Source: Acidicapsa dinghuensis (GTDB lineage Bacteria; Acidobacteriota; Terriglobia; Terriglobales; Acidobacteriaceae). Taken from it: 64,000 nt of DNA. The translations under genes were made by a program, and so were the position numbers. The notes below the pieces were generated by a model. The model searched no databases. It was not told where the DNA came from and saw only the letters and a program-made list of their open reading frames with translations. The stretch is from positions 1 to 64,000 of the forward strand of contig NZ_JAGSYH010000012.1 of NCBI RefSeq assembly GCF_025685685.1. The letters are read 5' to 3'. Positions 42,737-52,242 of the stretch are shown in pieces (the stretch's first letter is position 1; each line of letters begins with the position of its first letter).

Positions 42737-42961
42737 CTATCGCCGGAAGTGGTTCACAATCCACACCACCAGGGAAAGCAGTATGGAAATCACAATGCAC
42801 GTGACGATGGGCGCGTAAAACGTAGCATTCTTGCCGCGAATCGCAATATCGCCCGGCAGTCTGCCCAGAGGCAGTCCCGCTCGCCCGGCAAGCATGATCA
42901 ATCCGCCCGCAACCAGAAGTAATAGCCCAAGCCCGGCAAGAAGACGGCCAAAGTCCTGCAT
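42737..42961 (-). CDS. DUF2905-family small membrane protein
   Basis: A 74-residue inner-membrane protein with two spans, at LAGLGLLLLVAGGLIMLAG and YAPIVTCIVISILLSLVVWI. Between them, GLPLGRLPGDIAIRGKN is the family signature. Its function is unknown. It lies between the Hpt gene (40 bp) and xseA (25 bp) on one strand, so it is probably a member of the same long transcript. Confidence 0.85.
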   Translation of the reverse strand: MQDFGRLLAGLGLLLLVAGGLIMLAGRAGLPLGRLPGDIAIRGKNATFYAPIVTCIVISILLSLVVWIVNHFRR

Positions 42962-43001
42962 CTTCTCAGTCTAGAACCGCCAGCATGAAAGCAGGGAGCC
43001 A

Positions 43002-43337
43002 TCATCCGCGGCTTGCAATCAAGTCCTTGATTTCCCGCACAATCGATTCAAGCGCCGCGGAATCGTTCGCCGTAGCTGTATCCGCCAGCATCAACTCCCC
43101 TTCACGCGCAAGTTCCGTGCCTCGTTGCAGCCCAAATGTGCCCAGCGATCCGGCGAGTTTGTGCGCGTCTGCATGCGCCACGGCTTGTTGCTCCGCGGTA
43201 AGCGATCCATCTTGCATAGCGCCGGCTGCTGCCTCAAGTGAGGCGACGCGACGCTCGATCTCTGGCAGAAATTTTGCCCAGAGCCGCGCCATGGCGTCCA
43301 CCATTGAGGGCGGAACGGTTTTTGATTCGCTTGTCAT
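43002..43337 (-). CDS. Histidine phosphotransfer (Hpt) protein
   Basis: A 111-residue four-helix Hpt protein. The phospho-accepting histidine is in AHKLAGSLGTFGL, which matches the family HxLKG pattern loosely (HKLAG). It should relay phosphate between the hybrid kinase receiver domains and the stand-alone response regulator encoded directly upstream (16 bp). A single-domain Hpt next to a hybrid kinase and a receiver-only protein forms a full phosphorelay module, although none of the three has a DNA-binding domain. Confidence 0.85.
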   Translation of the reverse strand: MTSESKTVPPSMVDAMARLWAKFLPEIERRVASLEAAAGAMQDGSLTAEQQAVAHADAHKLAGSLGTFGLQRGTELAREGELMLADTATANDSAALESIVREIKDLIASRG

Positions 43338-43353
43338 CGTAGAACGGGCTACA

Positions 43354-43725
43354 CTACCAGCCCAGAATCTGCTCCATCTGCGTCGAGAGCGTCAGCGGAT
43401 CGAATGGTTTCAGCAGCACAGCTTCCACGCCCAGGTCCGCAAACCGCCGCTGATCCGGCCCCTGCACCTTGGCCGTCAGCAGCAGCACAGGAATCTTCGC
43501 CGTCGCAGGATTCTTACGCAGCTCACGGAAGGTAGTCGGTCCGTCCATCCCCGGCATCATCACGTCCAGCAGAATCGCATCCGGTTGATCTTCGAGTGCT
43601 CGCTGTATTCCTTGGGCGCCTGAGTTGGCGACAATCACATCCCATCCCGCAACGGTTTCAAGGCTGAGAGCAGCTACCTGGCGAATATCGTCTTCATCAT
43701 CAATAATCAAAACTCGGCGAGACAC
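43354..43725 (-). CDS. Single-domain response regulator
   Basis: A 123-residue receiver with no output domain. The acidic pocket IIDDEDD, the acceptor Asp in AILLDVMMPGMDG, the Thr in LLLTAK and the Lys in LLKPFD are all present, so it should be phosphorylated normally. It lies between the hybrid kinase gene (33 bp) and the Hpt gene (16 bp) and is probably the terminal or intermediate carrier in their relay. The output is not encoded here. Confidence 0.92.
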   Translation of the reverse strand: MSRRVLIIDDEDDIRQVAALSLETVAGWDVIVANSGAQGIQRALEDQPDAILLDVMMPGMDGPTTFRELRKNPATAKIPVLLLTAKVQGPDQRRFADLGVEAVLLKPFDPLTLSTQMEQILGW

Positions 43726-43758
43726 ACAATACTCCTGTATTTCCAGTCTTTGGAGCCT

Positions 43759-46700
43759 TTAATCAGCCGCTGTTCCCGGCGACTGATCCGGCTCCTTCCC
43801 ATCAACTAAACAGAGTGATTCTTCCATCTGACGCGATCGGCGCAGCATCGTCAAGACCAGTGACTCAAGCTGCTGCGGCTGCACCTTGGCCTTGGTCAAA
43901 AAGTGCGTCGGACCAAGCTGCAATTGTGGCCGTTCAGTCGGCGCAATCTCCCGTGCCGAATACACCACAAGAGGCAGATGAGCCAGGTCTTCGTGCTGTC
44001 GCAGCCAGTCCACCACGTTAAACCCATCGCCGTCGGGCAGCGAGAGATCCAGTACCAGAAGCTGCGGCTTGAAGCTCAAACAGGCATCGAGCGCCGCCTG
44101 CCTGGTGTGCGCCAGCTTCACATCAATGCCGTCCTGCGCAAATACCGCGCCTATCACACCAGCCAGATCCACATCGTCTTCCACGACAAGAATGCGAGCT
44201 TTCTCACCAGGGCTCGAAAGCACACGCGCCAGCTCATTCAAAAGCGTCTCATCGTCGGGAGATTGCGAAACCCATCCATCCGCGCCCGTCGGAATCGGCA
44301 GCGAAGGATTCGGATGATCCACGCTGAGCAGCACAATCGGCACACCTGCTGCTTCCGGCTCCATGCGCAACCGTGGCAGGATCTCCCATCCGTTCAGCCC
44401 ATCCAGCGCGATGTCCACCAGGATTGCCTCAATCGCCGCATGTGGAATGCCGTCTTCGCTCGGAGCCGCAGGCGGCTTGATAGCTGTCAGAGTCTCGTCG
44501 ACGGTGGATGCCTCCACGACGGAATATCCTTGGCGTCGAAGCTGATTGGCCACCATGGCGCGGGTTGTCGCATTCGAATCTGCAACCAATATGCGACCTC
44601 GATCAAATTCAACCACTGGCGTCGCAGCCGGTGTAGAGACCATATGCGGATGGTAGGGAAGTACGACCCTGAAAGTTGATCCACAGACAGAGTTTCGTTC
44701 CGCCCAAATGTTGCCTCCGTGTTGTTGCACGATCGTGCGGCAGATCGCCAACCCGAGGCCGCTGCCACCCTTCTGCCGTGAATCCGAAGCATCCACCTGC
44801 TGGAAGCGATCGAAAATTGAATCCAGCTTGTCAGCCGGAATACCGCGACCTTGGTCGATGACCGACAACGTCACACCACTCGATCCCGCACGCAGCGTCA
44901 CCGACACCGTTGATTTATCCGGCGAGAACTTGACAGCATTCGATAGCAAATTCGTGATGACCTGTAGCAAGCGATCCGGATCCGCCGAAACCTGCACATC
45001 GTTTGCATCGTGAATCAGCTGCACACCCGCCGCGTCGGCAACCGGCTGCATGCCATCGATAGCCTGACGAATGATCTCCGCAAGTGCAATTGGCCTGAAC
45101 GCGAGCGGTTCGCGTCCGCTTTGAATGCGCTCCAGGTCGAGAATGTCATTGATCAACCGCACCAGGCGATCCGAATTCGACAATGCAATGCGAAGCAAAT
45201 TGGCAGCTTTGTCGCCGATATTGCCAAGCAATCCAGCCGACAGCAAACCCAGCGCACCACGGATCGAGGTAAGAGGAGTTCGCAGTTCGTGGCTGACCGT
45301 CGAGACAAACTCGTCCTTCATCCGGTCCAGCGCAAATCGCTGACTGATATCGCGGAAGCTCAACACCGATCCGGAGACCCGGCCCTGCTCCATGATCGGT
45401 GTCAGCGAAAACTCAGCTGGGAAGGAGCGTCCATCGCGCTTATAGATCGTTGTTTCGGCAGAGGCGGAGCTGTGCCGCGTCAGCGCCCGCAATAGCACGC
45501 AGTCCTCTTTGCACTCGCTGCCGCCCGGTCTTGCTCCATGCAGTAGTTCATGAACGGAGATGCCGGTGAGTTCCTCTGGCGTAGCTCCGAGCAAGCGTCC
45601 TGCCGCGGGATTAACCAGGCTCGCCACGCCATTTCTGTCCGCCGCGCAGATGCCATCCTCGATTGTGTCCAGCAGAATCTGCTGCGTTCGGTGCAGCTCT
45701 TCGACTTTGTCCTGATCGCGCGACCGCGCCAGCATCTGCCCAAGCGATGAGCAAACGGTCTCCAGCGTCGCCATCGTCTCCCGGTCTTCTCGCAATCGCT
45801 GGTGGCTGTAAAACTCCAATATCGCCATCAACCGATTGCCGACGCGCACCGGAACTGCCCAGCCTGTAACCAATCCATGACGCAGAGAAGCCTCGACCCG
45901 CTGCGACTTCGGCGTTGCGCTCAGCGCCGAAGTCAGCTCTTCCATCCACACTGCGCGTCCCTGCTGCCACACCCGCCCCGGAAGATCCGGCCCCTTTACA
46001 ATCGTTTGCCCCATGCTTTCCTGAATCAGCGACTCGCCGCGTTTTCCAGGAGCTCCCCAGGCTGAGTAGAACTGCAACCGCTCTTCTTCGTCGTTCAGCG
46101 TCCAGAGAATTGCCGCGTCCCACCCCTGTGAAAGACAGACCGACTCAAGAATGCGCATTGATGCCAGTTCCGGTGAGGTGCTTTGCCCAATGATCTGACT
46201 GACTACGAGTTGCAGCGCAAGCCGGCGTTCCCGCTGTTTCTGGGGCGTGATGTCACGCAGCATGCACCGGATCGCCAGCGGATTGTCTGCCTTCTGCCGG
46301 CGGCTGAGACTCAACTCCAGATCCAGCACCCGACCATCGATTGTGTGTGTGCGGACCGGCTCACGCTCAACCGTTTCGCCCTCAAGAGCCAGCTTGAACA
46401 GCCTGCCGACCTCTGAACGGCAATCTGGGCTGAAAACCATCTCCAGCGACTCAAGTTTGTTGAAATCCCCATCTGCCAGGCCGAAACACGACTTCCATAC
46501 CGGGTTCACATAAACAAACTGCCCCGCCGGATTCAGCGTGGCAATCATTTCGTTTGCATTTTCAAAAAGATCCCGGTACCGCTCGCGCGACTCACGCAGA
46601 GCGCGCTCCTGGCGAGCACTCAGCGTTTGATCCAGAGCAACCGCCAGCAAGCCGTTCGGTTTGCCATCCGCGCTTCGAATTGCCGACAGATACAGCGTTG

Positions 46701-47253
46701 CGGGAAAGCTGCTGTCGTCGCTGCGCTTCAACTGCAGATCAATACCACGCAGTTGGCTGGGAGGGAAATTCAGAACGTAGTTGACGCAATCGCGCATCGG
46801 GTCGGTCGGAGCCACCGGAACATCTGCCGTCGCGACATTTGCATTCAATTTCCGCAACCACTGACTGATCCGGTCCATCTCCCCTGGAGCAAATAGTTCC
46901 TGCATCTTGGACAGGCCAACAAGCTCCACCGCGCGCATGCCGAGAATCCGCTCCGCCGATGGATTCACGTAGGTAAAGGTTCCATCAAGAGAAGTAGCAA
47001 GCACCATCGGGCTGCTCGCTTGCAGTAATTGCTCCGCTAGCCCGTTGCGATTACCCTTCTGCATCGATCTGCTGTTGTTGAACCCCATCAGCACAACAAT
47101 CAATGCAAGGGGAACGAAAACCGCGATCAGCGCCGTAAGGATCAGTCCATTGATTCCCGGGCCCCAATAAAGGCGCGCTGCCACGCCTCCCAACGCATAC
47201 GCGATCAGGCAGCTTGCCAGTATCAAAATCGCCTTTGAGCTTGGAGTCTTCAC
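43759..47253 (-). CDS. Hybrid sensor histidine kinase with PAS, GAF and two receivers
   Basis: An 1164-residue inner-membrane kinase. Two spans (about 8-28 and 34-57) have almost no periplasmic loop, so sensing is probably intracellular. PAS domains follow at about 75-205, 225-340 and 520-640, with a GAF domain at about 345-510 before the third PAS. The dimerisation helix carries His655 in VSHELRTP, then the ATPase with NLLSNAVKFS, DQGRGIP and GSGLGLAIC. The first receiver (from ILVADSN) keeps an Asp in LVDIALDG but has no clear Lys, so it may be inactive; the second (ILVVEDDVDL, LLVLDLSLPDG, FLTKAK) is complete. The gene heads a leftward transcript with the response regulator and Hpt genes. 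Confidence 0.92.
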   Translation of the reverse strand: MKTPSSKAILILASCLIAYALGGVAARLYWGPGINGLILTALIAVFVPLALIVVLMGFNNSRSMQKGNRNGLAEQLLQASSPMVLATSLDGTFTYVNPSAERILGMRAVELVGLSKMQELFAPGEMDRISQWLRKLNANVATADVPVAPTDPMRDCVNYVLNFPPSQLRGIDLQLKRSDDSSFPATLYLSAIRSADGKPNGLLAVALDQTLSARQERALRESRERYRDLFENANEMIATLNPAGQFVYVNPVWKSCFGLADGDFNKLESLEMVFSPDCRSEVGRLFKLALEGETVEREPVRTHTIDGRVLDLELSLSRRQKADNPLAIRCMLRDITPQKQRERRLALQLVVSQIIGQSTSPELASMRILESVCLSQGWDAAILWTLNDEEERLQFYSAWGAPGKRGESLIQESMGQTIVKGPDLPGRVWQQGRAVWMEELTSALSATPKSQRVEASLRHGLVTGWAVPVRVGNRLMAILEFYSHQRLREDRETMATLETVCSSLGQMLARSRDQDKVEELHRTQQILLDTIEDGICAADRNGVASLVNPAAGRLLGATPEELTGISVHELLHGARPGGSECKEDCVLLRALTRHSSASAETTIYKRDGRSFPAEFSLTPIMEQGRVSGSVLSFRDISQRFALDRMKDEFVSTVSHELRTPLTSIRGALGLLSAGLLGNIGDKAANLLRIALSNSDRLVRLINDILDLERIQSGREPLAFRPIALAEIIRQAIDGMQPVADAAGVQLIHDANDVQVSADPDRLLQVITNLLSNAVKFSPDKSTVSVTLRAGSSGVTLSVIDQGRGIPADKLDSIFDRFQQVDASDSRQKGGSGLGLAICRTIVQQHGGNIWAERNSVCGSTFRVVLPYHPHMVSTPAATPVVEFDRGRILVADSNATTRAMVANQLRRQGYSVVEASTVDETLTAIKPPAAPSEDGIPHAAIEAILVDIALDGLNGWEILPRLRMEPEAAGVPIVLLSVDHPNPSLPIPTGADGWVSQSPDDETLLNELARVLSSPGEKARILVVEDDVDLAGVIGAVFAQDGIDVKLAHTRQAALDACLSFKPQLLVLDLSLPDGDGFNVVDWLRQHEDLAHLPLVVYSAREIAPTERPQLQLGPTHFLTKAKVQPQQLESLVLTMLRRSRQMEESLCLVDGKEPDQSPGTAAD

Positions 47254-47530
47254 CCGGCCCCTAGATCCTTTGTTGTGCTGAACACGACGCCAAACACAAT
47301 CGTCTCTGTGCGCCCCGAAGCGCCTACAACTTTAGTGTTACCCTCAGTATACGGTAGTAACTTTAGCAGGCAATTCTTTTTTTGTTTAAGCCGGTAAAGT
47401 GTCTGCTTTCTGCAAATAAGCACGTGCTAGGAACTGCATCCGCGGCATGCAGCGGTCTCTGTCTCGATCTGTCTGAAGCAGCATTTTCCAATATGCGCGA
47501 GATTAATAGCAGCTCGTTATACTGGCGCCA
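47254..47530. other. Divergent promoter region, hybrid kinase and S1/P1 nuclease
   Basis: About 277 bp that should hold both promoters. A lone GTATAC at 47346-47351 is present, but no sigma-54 box lies near it on either strand, so I do not add it to the pilus regulon. No hairpin or small gene was recognised. Confidence 0.4.
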
Positions 47531-48454
47531 ATGCGCGCAAATCTTCTTCAACGCTCCGCCGCGATCGCTCTCCTGATTAACCTCATCCCAAACTCATCGT
47601 TTGCATGGGGCAACGACGGCCATCGTATGATCAATCGGCTGGCAGCGGCAAATCTTCCCTCAGACATCCCTGACTTTCTGCGCAGCCAATCAGCTGTTCA
47701 TGAAATTGAGTACATTGGCCCCGAGCCGGACCGCTGGCGCTCCCGCGGAGAACCCGAGCTCAGTGCCGTGCAGGCCCCTGAGCATTTCATCGACTTCGAG
47801 CCAGCCGACGCCCTCGGCCCGCTGCCCCACAACCGCCTCGATTTCGAGGCAGAGCTTTTCGCGCACGGTTTGCGTCCCGAGAAGGTAGGTCTGCAGCCAT
47901 GGGAAACGCTCGAGGTCTGGCAGCGTCTCAAAGCCGACCTCCGGGAATACCGCCGTCTCTCAGCCGACAAATCCGCCAACCCTGACGACCTAGCCGCCGT
48001 CGAGCAGCTGGCCATCTTCTATGCAGGCTGGCTAGGCCATTATGTTGGCGACGGCTCCCAACCCCTCCACACCACCATCAACTACGATGGCTGGGCGCTC
48101 AAAGACAATCCAAAGGGCTATACCACGGATCACGGCATTCACAGCCGTTTTGAGACCCAGTTTGTCAGCGCCGCAATCAAGGCCGACGATGTCCAGAAGG
48201 AAATGACCGTTCCAAAGGTCATTGGCGGCGATATCTTCGACAGCTATGTCGATTACCTGCGCCACACCGCAACGCAAATCGAAAATGTCTACACGTTCGA
48301 TAAGGCCGGCGGCTTCGAGAACACAGGCACTCCCGAATCTCGTGCCTTCACTGCCGAGCGTCTGGCCGCGGGAGCCAGCGAACTCCGCGACCTCATCTAT
48401 ACAGCCTGGGTTCGCAGTGCCGATCCGGTGCCCGAATATCACCACGCTGGTTGA
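47531..48454 (+). CDS. S1/P1-type secreted nuclease
   Basis: Zinc-dependent phosphodiesterase of the S1/P1 nuclease and phospholipase C superfamily, exported to the periplasm or outside. The 307-residue precursor has a signal peptide ending near residue 25 (SSFA). The mature protein begins with Trp, and this N-terminal Trp is itself a zinc ligand in the family. The other ligands are in WGNDGHRMI, APEHFIDF, GHYVGDGSQPLH and TDHGIHSRFE. ATG at 47531. It is divergent from the hybrid kinase with about 277 bp between; a terminator follows it. It may scavenge nucleic acid and feed the nucleoside uptake genes downstream, which is inference. Confidence 0.9.
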   Translation: MRANLLQRSAAIALLINLIPNSSFAWGNDGHRMINRLAAANLPSDIPDFLRSQSAVHEIEYIGPEPDRWRSRGEPELSAVQAPEHFIDFEPADALGPLPHNRLDFEAELFAHGLRPEKVGLQPWETLEVWQRLKADLREYRRLSADKSANPDDLAAVEQLAIFYAGWLGHYVGDGSQPLHTTINYDGWALKDNPKGYTTDHGIHSRFETQFVSAAIKADDVQKEMTVPKVIGGDIFDSYVDYLRHTATQIENVYTFDKAGGFENTGTPESRAFTAERLAAGASELRDLIYTAWVRSADPVPEYHHAG

Positions 48455-48471
48455 GCCGCCAGAACAACAGA

Positions 48472-48499
48472 GGCCGGGCGCACAACCCGGCCTTGGTTT
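48472..48499. terminator. Hairpin terminator between convergent genes
   Basis: GGCCGGG (48472-48478) pairs with CCCGGCC (48486-48492) around a 7-nt loop, followed on the plus strand by TTGGTTT. It lies 17 bp past the nuclease stop and 18 bp before the DUF2062 stop, so it may serve both. Confidence 0.75.
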
Positions 48500-48517
48500 C
48501 ATGATTGCAAGTTTGTC

Positions 48518-49048
48518 TTATTCGGCAATTTCAAGAGCTTGGGGCCGCGAAACCCGATGGATCACTGGTGTTAACAGCACCGTCAGGAGCAATAGTGCCG
48601 GACCTGCCGCCAAGCCCCAGGCCAATATTGCGTGCGAGATAGCGCCGCCCATCTGTTCCACCGCATGCCAGGGAGAAGACTGCATTTGCGCCAGCAGCCG
48701 TTCAGGCGCGATAGAGCCAGGTGCTCCCGGCACGATCCACTGCCCCAGCCGAAGAAAGGGAACGAGCAAAATTACCTGGAATGGCATAGCAATCCAGTTT
48801 GCCGCCTGAATCGCCGGCATGTTCAGCCGTAGCGCCATTGCCAGCACCGCGCAGATTGCCGTCGAGACACCCAGCATTGGCAGGCAGCCAAGCGCGAACC
48901 CAAGCGCCAGAGTAAACGCAAGCTGCCTCGGTGATATTCCGCGGCCTAGCCATTCGTTCAGTTTCGCATGCACGGAGGGCCATGAGCCGCGAAGCCTGCT
49001 CGCAAGCTGATTCCAGAGCCCTACGTATTTGATAATTTGCTGCCGCAT
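48518..49048 (-). CDS. DUF2062-family membrane protein
   Basis: A 176-residue inner-membrane protein with three or four spans and the DUF2062 core: SPRQLAFTLALGFALGCLP, then MALRLNMPAIQAANWIAMPFQ, each split by a turn. The function is unknown; relatives are sometimes next to glycosyltransferases. ATG at 49048. About 275 bp separates it from udk on the same strand; I see no gene or promoter signal there. Confidence 0.82.
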   Translation of the reverse strand: MRQQIIKYVGLWNQLASRLRGSWPSVHAKLNEWLGRGISPRQLAFTLALGFALGCLPMLGVSTAICAVLAMALRLNMPAIQAANWIAMPFQVILLVPFLRLGQWIVPGAPGSIAPERLLAQMQSSPWHAVEQMGGAISHAILAWGLAAGPALLLLTVLLTPVIHRVSRPQALEIAE

Positions 49049-49323
49049 GCTACTAAGAGTATTGGCGCAAATATGGGGTTGCTGAGAATAGCTCTTAAAG
49101 ATACGGTGAACGCACCAAGGTAATCACACCCGCTCTACAACTCAGGAGATCGCCAAAAATATCGGCACAAGCCGACCCGCAAAAGCAATCCGGAGATGCA
49201 ATTTTCGCTACAGCGATTTCTGAGTTGCTGTTTCCCGAAGTCGCGACATTCAAGTTGACGCGACCATCAACGAGCGGCAACCTTGGAAAGCACTCAAAAG
49301 GACACAGATACTCAGAAATCGCT

Positions 49324-49986
49324 TTAGCTGGGCGTTCCAATCCGGCTCAGCAACCCGCGCCTCTTCATCGTGTTCCGTATCTGCTCTACCTTAAAATCCA
49401 GCTGATCTGCGCCGTCGACTGAAAGATCGGCAACGTCAGCCAATGGCCGGACAAATGCCAGTCCACAAGGCCGTACCGTCGCCTCGTACTGCCGCCGCAC
49501 CGACTCCGGCTCACGTCCGCGCTCCTCCACATCGCGCTTCAGCCTGCGCTGGAAACAAAGATCGTCCGCAGTGTCCACATAAACACTCAACTGGTAAAAG
49601 GCTCGCAATTCAGAAAAATAGAGCGCAAACAAGCCTTCCACAACCACCAGCGGACCCGGTTCAATCCTTTCGTTCTGTTCCGATAACCGGATGTACTCGG
49701 CAAAACTGTATCCCGGCCGCAGAATCGGCTTGCCTTGTGATAGCGCCTCAATATGCCCAGCCAGCAGCGGCAGCTCGATCATTGCGGGATCATCGAAGTT
49801 CACCCGCGCCCGCTCTTCCATCGGCAGGTGGCTTAGATCGCGATAGTAGGTGTCGAGCGAAAAGTGCAGCCCGCCCAGCGTCCGCGCCAGCTCCGCAGCC
49901 AGCGTTGTTTTTCCAGAGCCCGACGCCCCGGAGATCCCCACCATCACCGGAGGGAAGGGAAGCCGCGGCGTGCCTGCCTCACTCAC
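49324..49986 (-). CDS. udk: Uridine kinase
   Basis: Phosphorylates uridine and cytidine to UMP and CMP for pyrimidine salvage. The 220-residue protein has a Walker A loop GASGSGKTT, the LDTYYRDLS substrate region, NFDDPAMIEL, and VVEGLFALYF, all typical of uridine kinase/phosphoribulokinase proteins. The start is GTG at 49986, overlapping the purine phosphorylase stop as GTGA. It is the last gene of the leftward salvage operon. Confidence 0.93.
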   Translation of the reverse strand: MSEAGTPRLPFPPVMVGISGASGSGKTTLAAELARTLGGLHFSLDTYYRDLSHLPMEERARVNFDDPAMIELPLLAGHIEALSQGKPILRPGYSFAEYIRLSEQNERIEPGPLVVVEGLFALYFSELRAFYQLSVYVDTADDLCFQRRLKRDVEERGREPESVRRQYEATVRPCGLAFVRPLADVADLSVDGADQLDFKVEQIRNTMKRRGLLSRIGTPS

Positions 49987-50885
49987 CCTTTCGTCTCCTC
50001 GGATTGTGCCGCATGCGCAGCAATCGCCGGAGTCAGCCGTTTCAGCAGAGCCGCCAGTCTATGCTGTACTTTGCTCCCCGCCTCGAACACTTCTTCATGA
50101 CTTAACTGTGTGGCGCTGATCCCGGCAGCCAAATTCGTTACGCACGAGATGCCAAGCACTTCAATCCCCATGTGCCGGGCCACAACCGTCTCGGGCACTG
50201 TCGACATACCCACCAGATCCGCTCCCAACGCGCGAAACGCCCGAATCTCCGCAGGTGTTTCAAAGCTCGGCCCTGTCGTCGCCAGATACACGCCTTCATG
50301 CAAAGCAGGCCCATCCGCTCGCGCCGCCTCCTGCGCCAGTGACCGCAATTCAACCGAATAGGCCTGCGTCATATCGAAGAACCGCAGCCCCGTCTTGACT
50401 CCATTGCCAAATCGCGGCTCATTCGGCCCAATCAGCGGATTGAACCCCAGATGGTTGATGTGGTCAGCCAGCAGCACGAGATCGCCGATCTGATATTCAG
50501 GACGAATTCCTCCGGCGGCGTTCGTCAATATCGCCGTCTTAATCCCCAGCCGCCCAAGCACCCGCATCGGAAATGTCACCTGCTCCGGCGTATACCCTTC
50601 ATAAAAATGCACCCGCCCCTGCATCACCACAACGGGCACGCCCATGAGCCGCCCAGCAACAATGCGTCCGGAATGTCCCTCGACTGTGGATTGCGGAAAG
50701 TGAGGAATCTCCGAGTAGGGAATAATGGCCGTTATTTCAACTGCCTCTGCAACTGCTCCAAGCCCCGAACCCAGAACAATACCGATACGAGGCATCAGAT
50801 CTGTGAGACGCGAACGCAGATAGTCAGCGGCTTCAACCACGCGATCAAAATAAGAAACAGAAGAATTCAGGCTTTCAGTCGTCAT
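49983..50885 (-). CDS. Purine nucleoside phosphorylase (trimeric type)
   Basis: Cleaves inosine and guanosine with phosphate to free base and ribose-1-phosphate. The 300-residue protein shows GIVLGSGLG, VEGHSGRIV, MQGRVHFYEGYT, TNAAGGI, GPSFETPAE, GMSTVPE and SCVTNLAAG, a full trimeric PNP (PunA-like) set. ATG at 50885. It lies 37 bp after the nucleoside transporter and overlaps udk, so uptake, cleavage and re-phosphorylation are made together. Confidence 0.94.
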   Translation of the reverse strand: MTTESLNSSVSYFDRVVEAADYLRSRLTDLMPRIGIVLGSGLGAVAEAVEITAIIPYSEIPHFPQSTVEGHSGRIVAGRLMGVPVVVMQGRVHFYEGYTPEQVTFPMRVLGRLGIKTAILTNAAGGIRPEYQIGDLVLLADHINHLGFNPLIGPNEPRFGNGVKTGLRFFDMTQAYSVELRSLAQEAARADGPALHEGVYLATTGPSFETPAEIRAFRALGADLVGMSTVPETVVARHMGIEVLGISCVTNLAAGISATQLSHEEVFEAGSKVQHRLAALLKRLTPAIAAHAAQSEETKG

Positions 50886-50921
50886 AGCAACTACTGTACC
50901 GGGCGTGAGTCAGGTCTGCTG

Positions 50922-52205
50922 CTACCCCAGAAACATCCCCGCTATTGAAGCCGAAATCAGATTCGCCATCGTCCCCGCTAGCATCGCCCGTATCCCCAGC
51001 CTAGCCAGGTCGTTCCGCCGATTAGGCACCAGCGCCCCAATACCGCCAATCTGCATTCCGACCGATCCCAGATTCGCAAACCCACACAGCGCAAATGTCG
51101 CAATCGTAAACGACCGCGGATCAAGCGCCGCCTTTTGCTGCCCCAGGCCGATATAGGCGATGACCTCGTTCAGTGCCATGCGCGTACCCAGCAAATTTCC
51201 GATTGCTCCCGCATCATGCCATGGCACGCCGATGAGCCACGCCACCGGCGCAAAGACAAACCCGAGAATCTGTCCCAGACTCCCCGGAAACCATCCATGT
51301 CCTGCGTGAATCCATCCCAGGAAGCTGTCCAGCAGCGCCACTAGCGCCAGAAAGCTGATTAGCATGATGGCTACGTTAAATGCCAGCTTGCCCCCATCCA
51401 GCGTCCCCCGTGCAATCGCGCCAATCAGGTTTTCCTCGGCATGTTGCTCATCCTTCGGAATCACAACCTTGCCCTCGGTCGCAGGAACCCCCGTCTCCGG
51501 CACCAGCATCTTCGCCATCAAGATCGTCCCCGGCGAAGTCATGATTACCGCACTCAACAGATGTCGCGCCTCGATTCCCTGCGAGATATACATCGCCATA
51601 ATACCGCCCGAGACATGCGCCATTCCGCTGGTCATGATCGTCATCAGCTCGCTGCGCGTCGCCTCAGAAAGAAACGGTCGTATCGTCAGCGGAGCCTCTG
51701 TCTGCCCCATGAAGATCGAGGCTGCCACATTCATGCTTTCGGCGCCTGAGATGCGCATCGTCTTCAGCATCACCCAGGCTAGCCCGCGAATAATGATCTG
51801 CATCAATCCGATGTGATACATCACAGCAAAAAACGCGGAAATAAAGATAATGGTAGGCAGCACCTGAAAGGCAAAGATCGATCCAGCGTTGGGATGCCCA
51901 TTGGCCGCCAGCACGTCGCCGAAAGCCCCCGCATTCGGCATACCCAGTTCACCGAACAGAATCTTCGTGCCGGCAAAGGTCGCGGCCAGCATGTTCTGTA
52001 CCACCCCGCCGGCCCAGGCCATCGCCTGCTGCCCATAGCTGAAGCGCAGCACAAAGAACGCAAAAGCGAACTGCAGCCCTAGCCCCCAGTACACCGTGCG
52101 CCAGCGAATCGCCTTCCGGTTAGTCGAGCCCAGCCACGCCGCCACCAGCACGGCAACTATTCCCAGCACTCCTGTGAATCTGCCCAAAGGCCAGCTCCTC
52201 GGCAC
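50922..52205 (-). CDS. nupC: Concentrative nucleoside transporter (NupC family)
   Basis: Cation-coupled inner-membrane nucleoside importer of 427 residues with about nine or ten spans. Family signatures are ASIFMGQTEAPLTIRPF and GTRMALNEVIAY, which form the nucleoside and cation sites. The GTG at 52205 opens the listed frame, but a TTG six codons in, at 52187, has a GAGGAG box 7 nt upstream and may be the true start. It lies between deoA and the purine phosphorylase gene. The substrate range is not evident, but the operon handles both purines and pyrimidines. Confidence 0.93.
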   Translation of the reverse strand: MPRSWPLGRFTGVLGIVAVLVAAWLGSTNRKAIRWRTVYWGLGLQFAFAFFVLRFSYGQQAMAWAGGVVQNMLAATFAGTKILFGELGMPNAGAFGDVLAANGHPNAGSIFAFQVLPTIIFISAFFAVMYHIGLMQIIIRGLAWVMLKTMRISGAESMNVAASIFMGQTEAPLTIRPFLSEATRSELMTIMTSGMAHVSGGIMAMYISQGIEARHLLSAVIMTSPGTILMAKMLVPETGVPATEGKVVIPKDEQHAEENLIGAIARGTLDGGKLAFNVAIMLISFLALVALLDSFLGWIHAGHGWFPGSLGQILGFVFAPVAWLIGVPWHDAGAIGNLLGTRMALNEVIAYIGLGQQKAALDPRSFTIATFALCGFANLGSVGMQIGGIGALVPNRRNDLARLGIRAMLAGTMANLISASIAGMFLG

Positions 52206-52242
52206 CCAACAATGAATCGCCTAACAATGAATCGATTGTTAA

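Noticed and set aside
47346..47351. GTATAC between the hybrid kinase and the S1/P1 nuclease as a pilus-regulon site.
   Set aside because: Single core, no second core at 33 bp and no sigma-54 box on either strand.
49095..49340. Possible 81-residue gene after udk.
   Set aside because: It would start inside udk, has no ribosome binding site and resembles no family.
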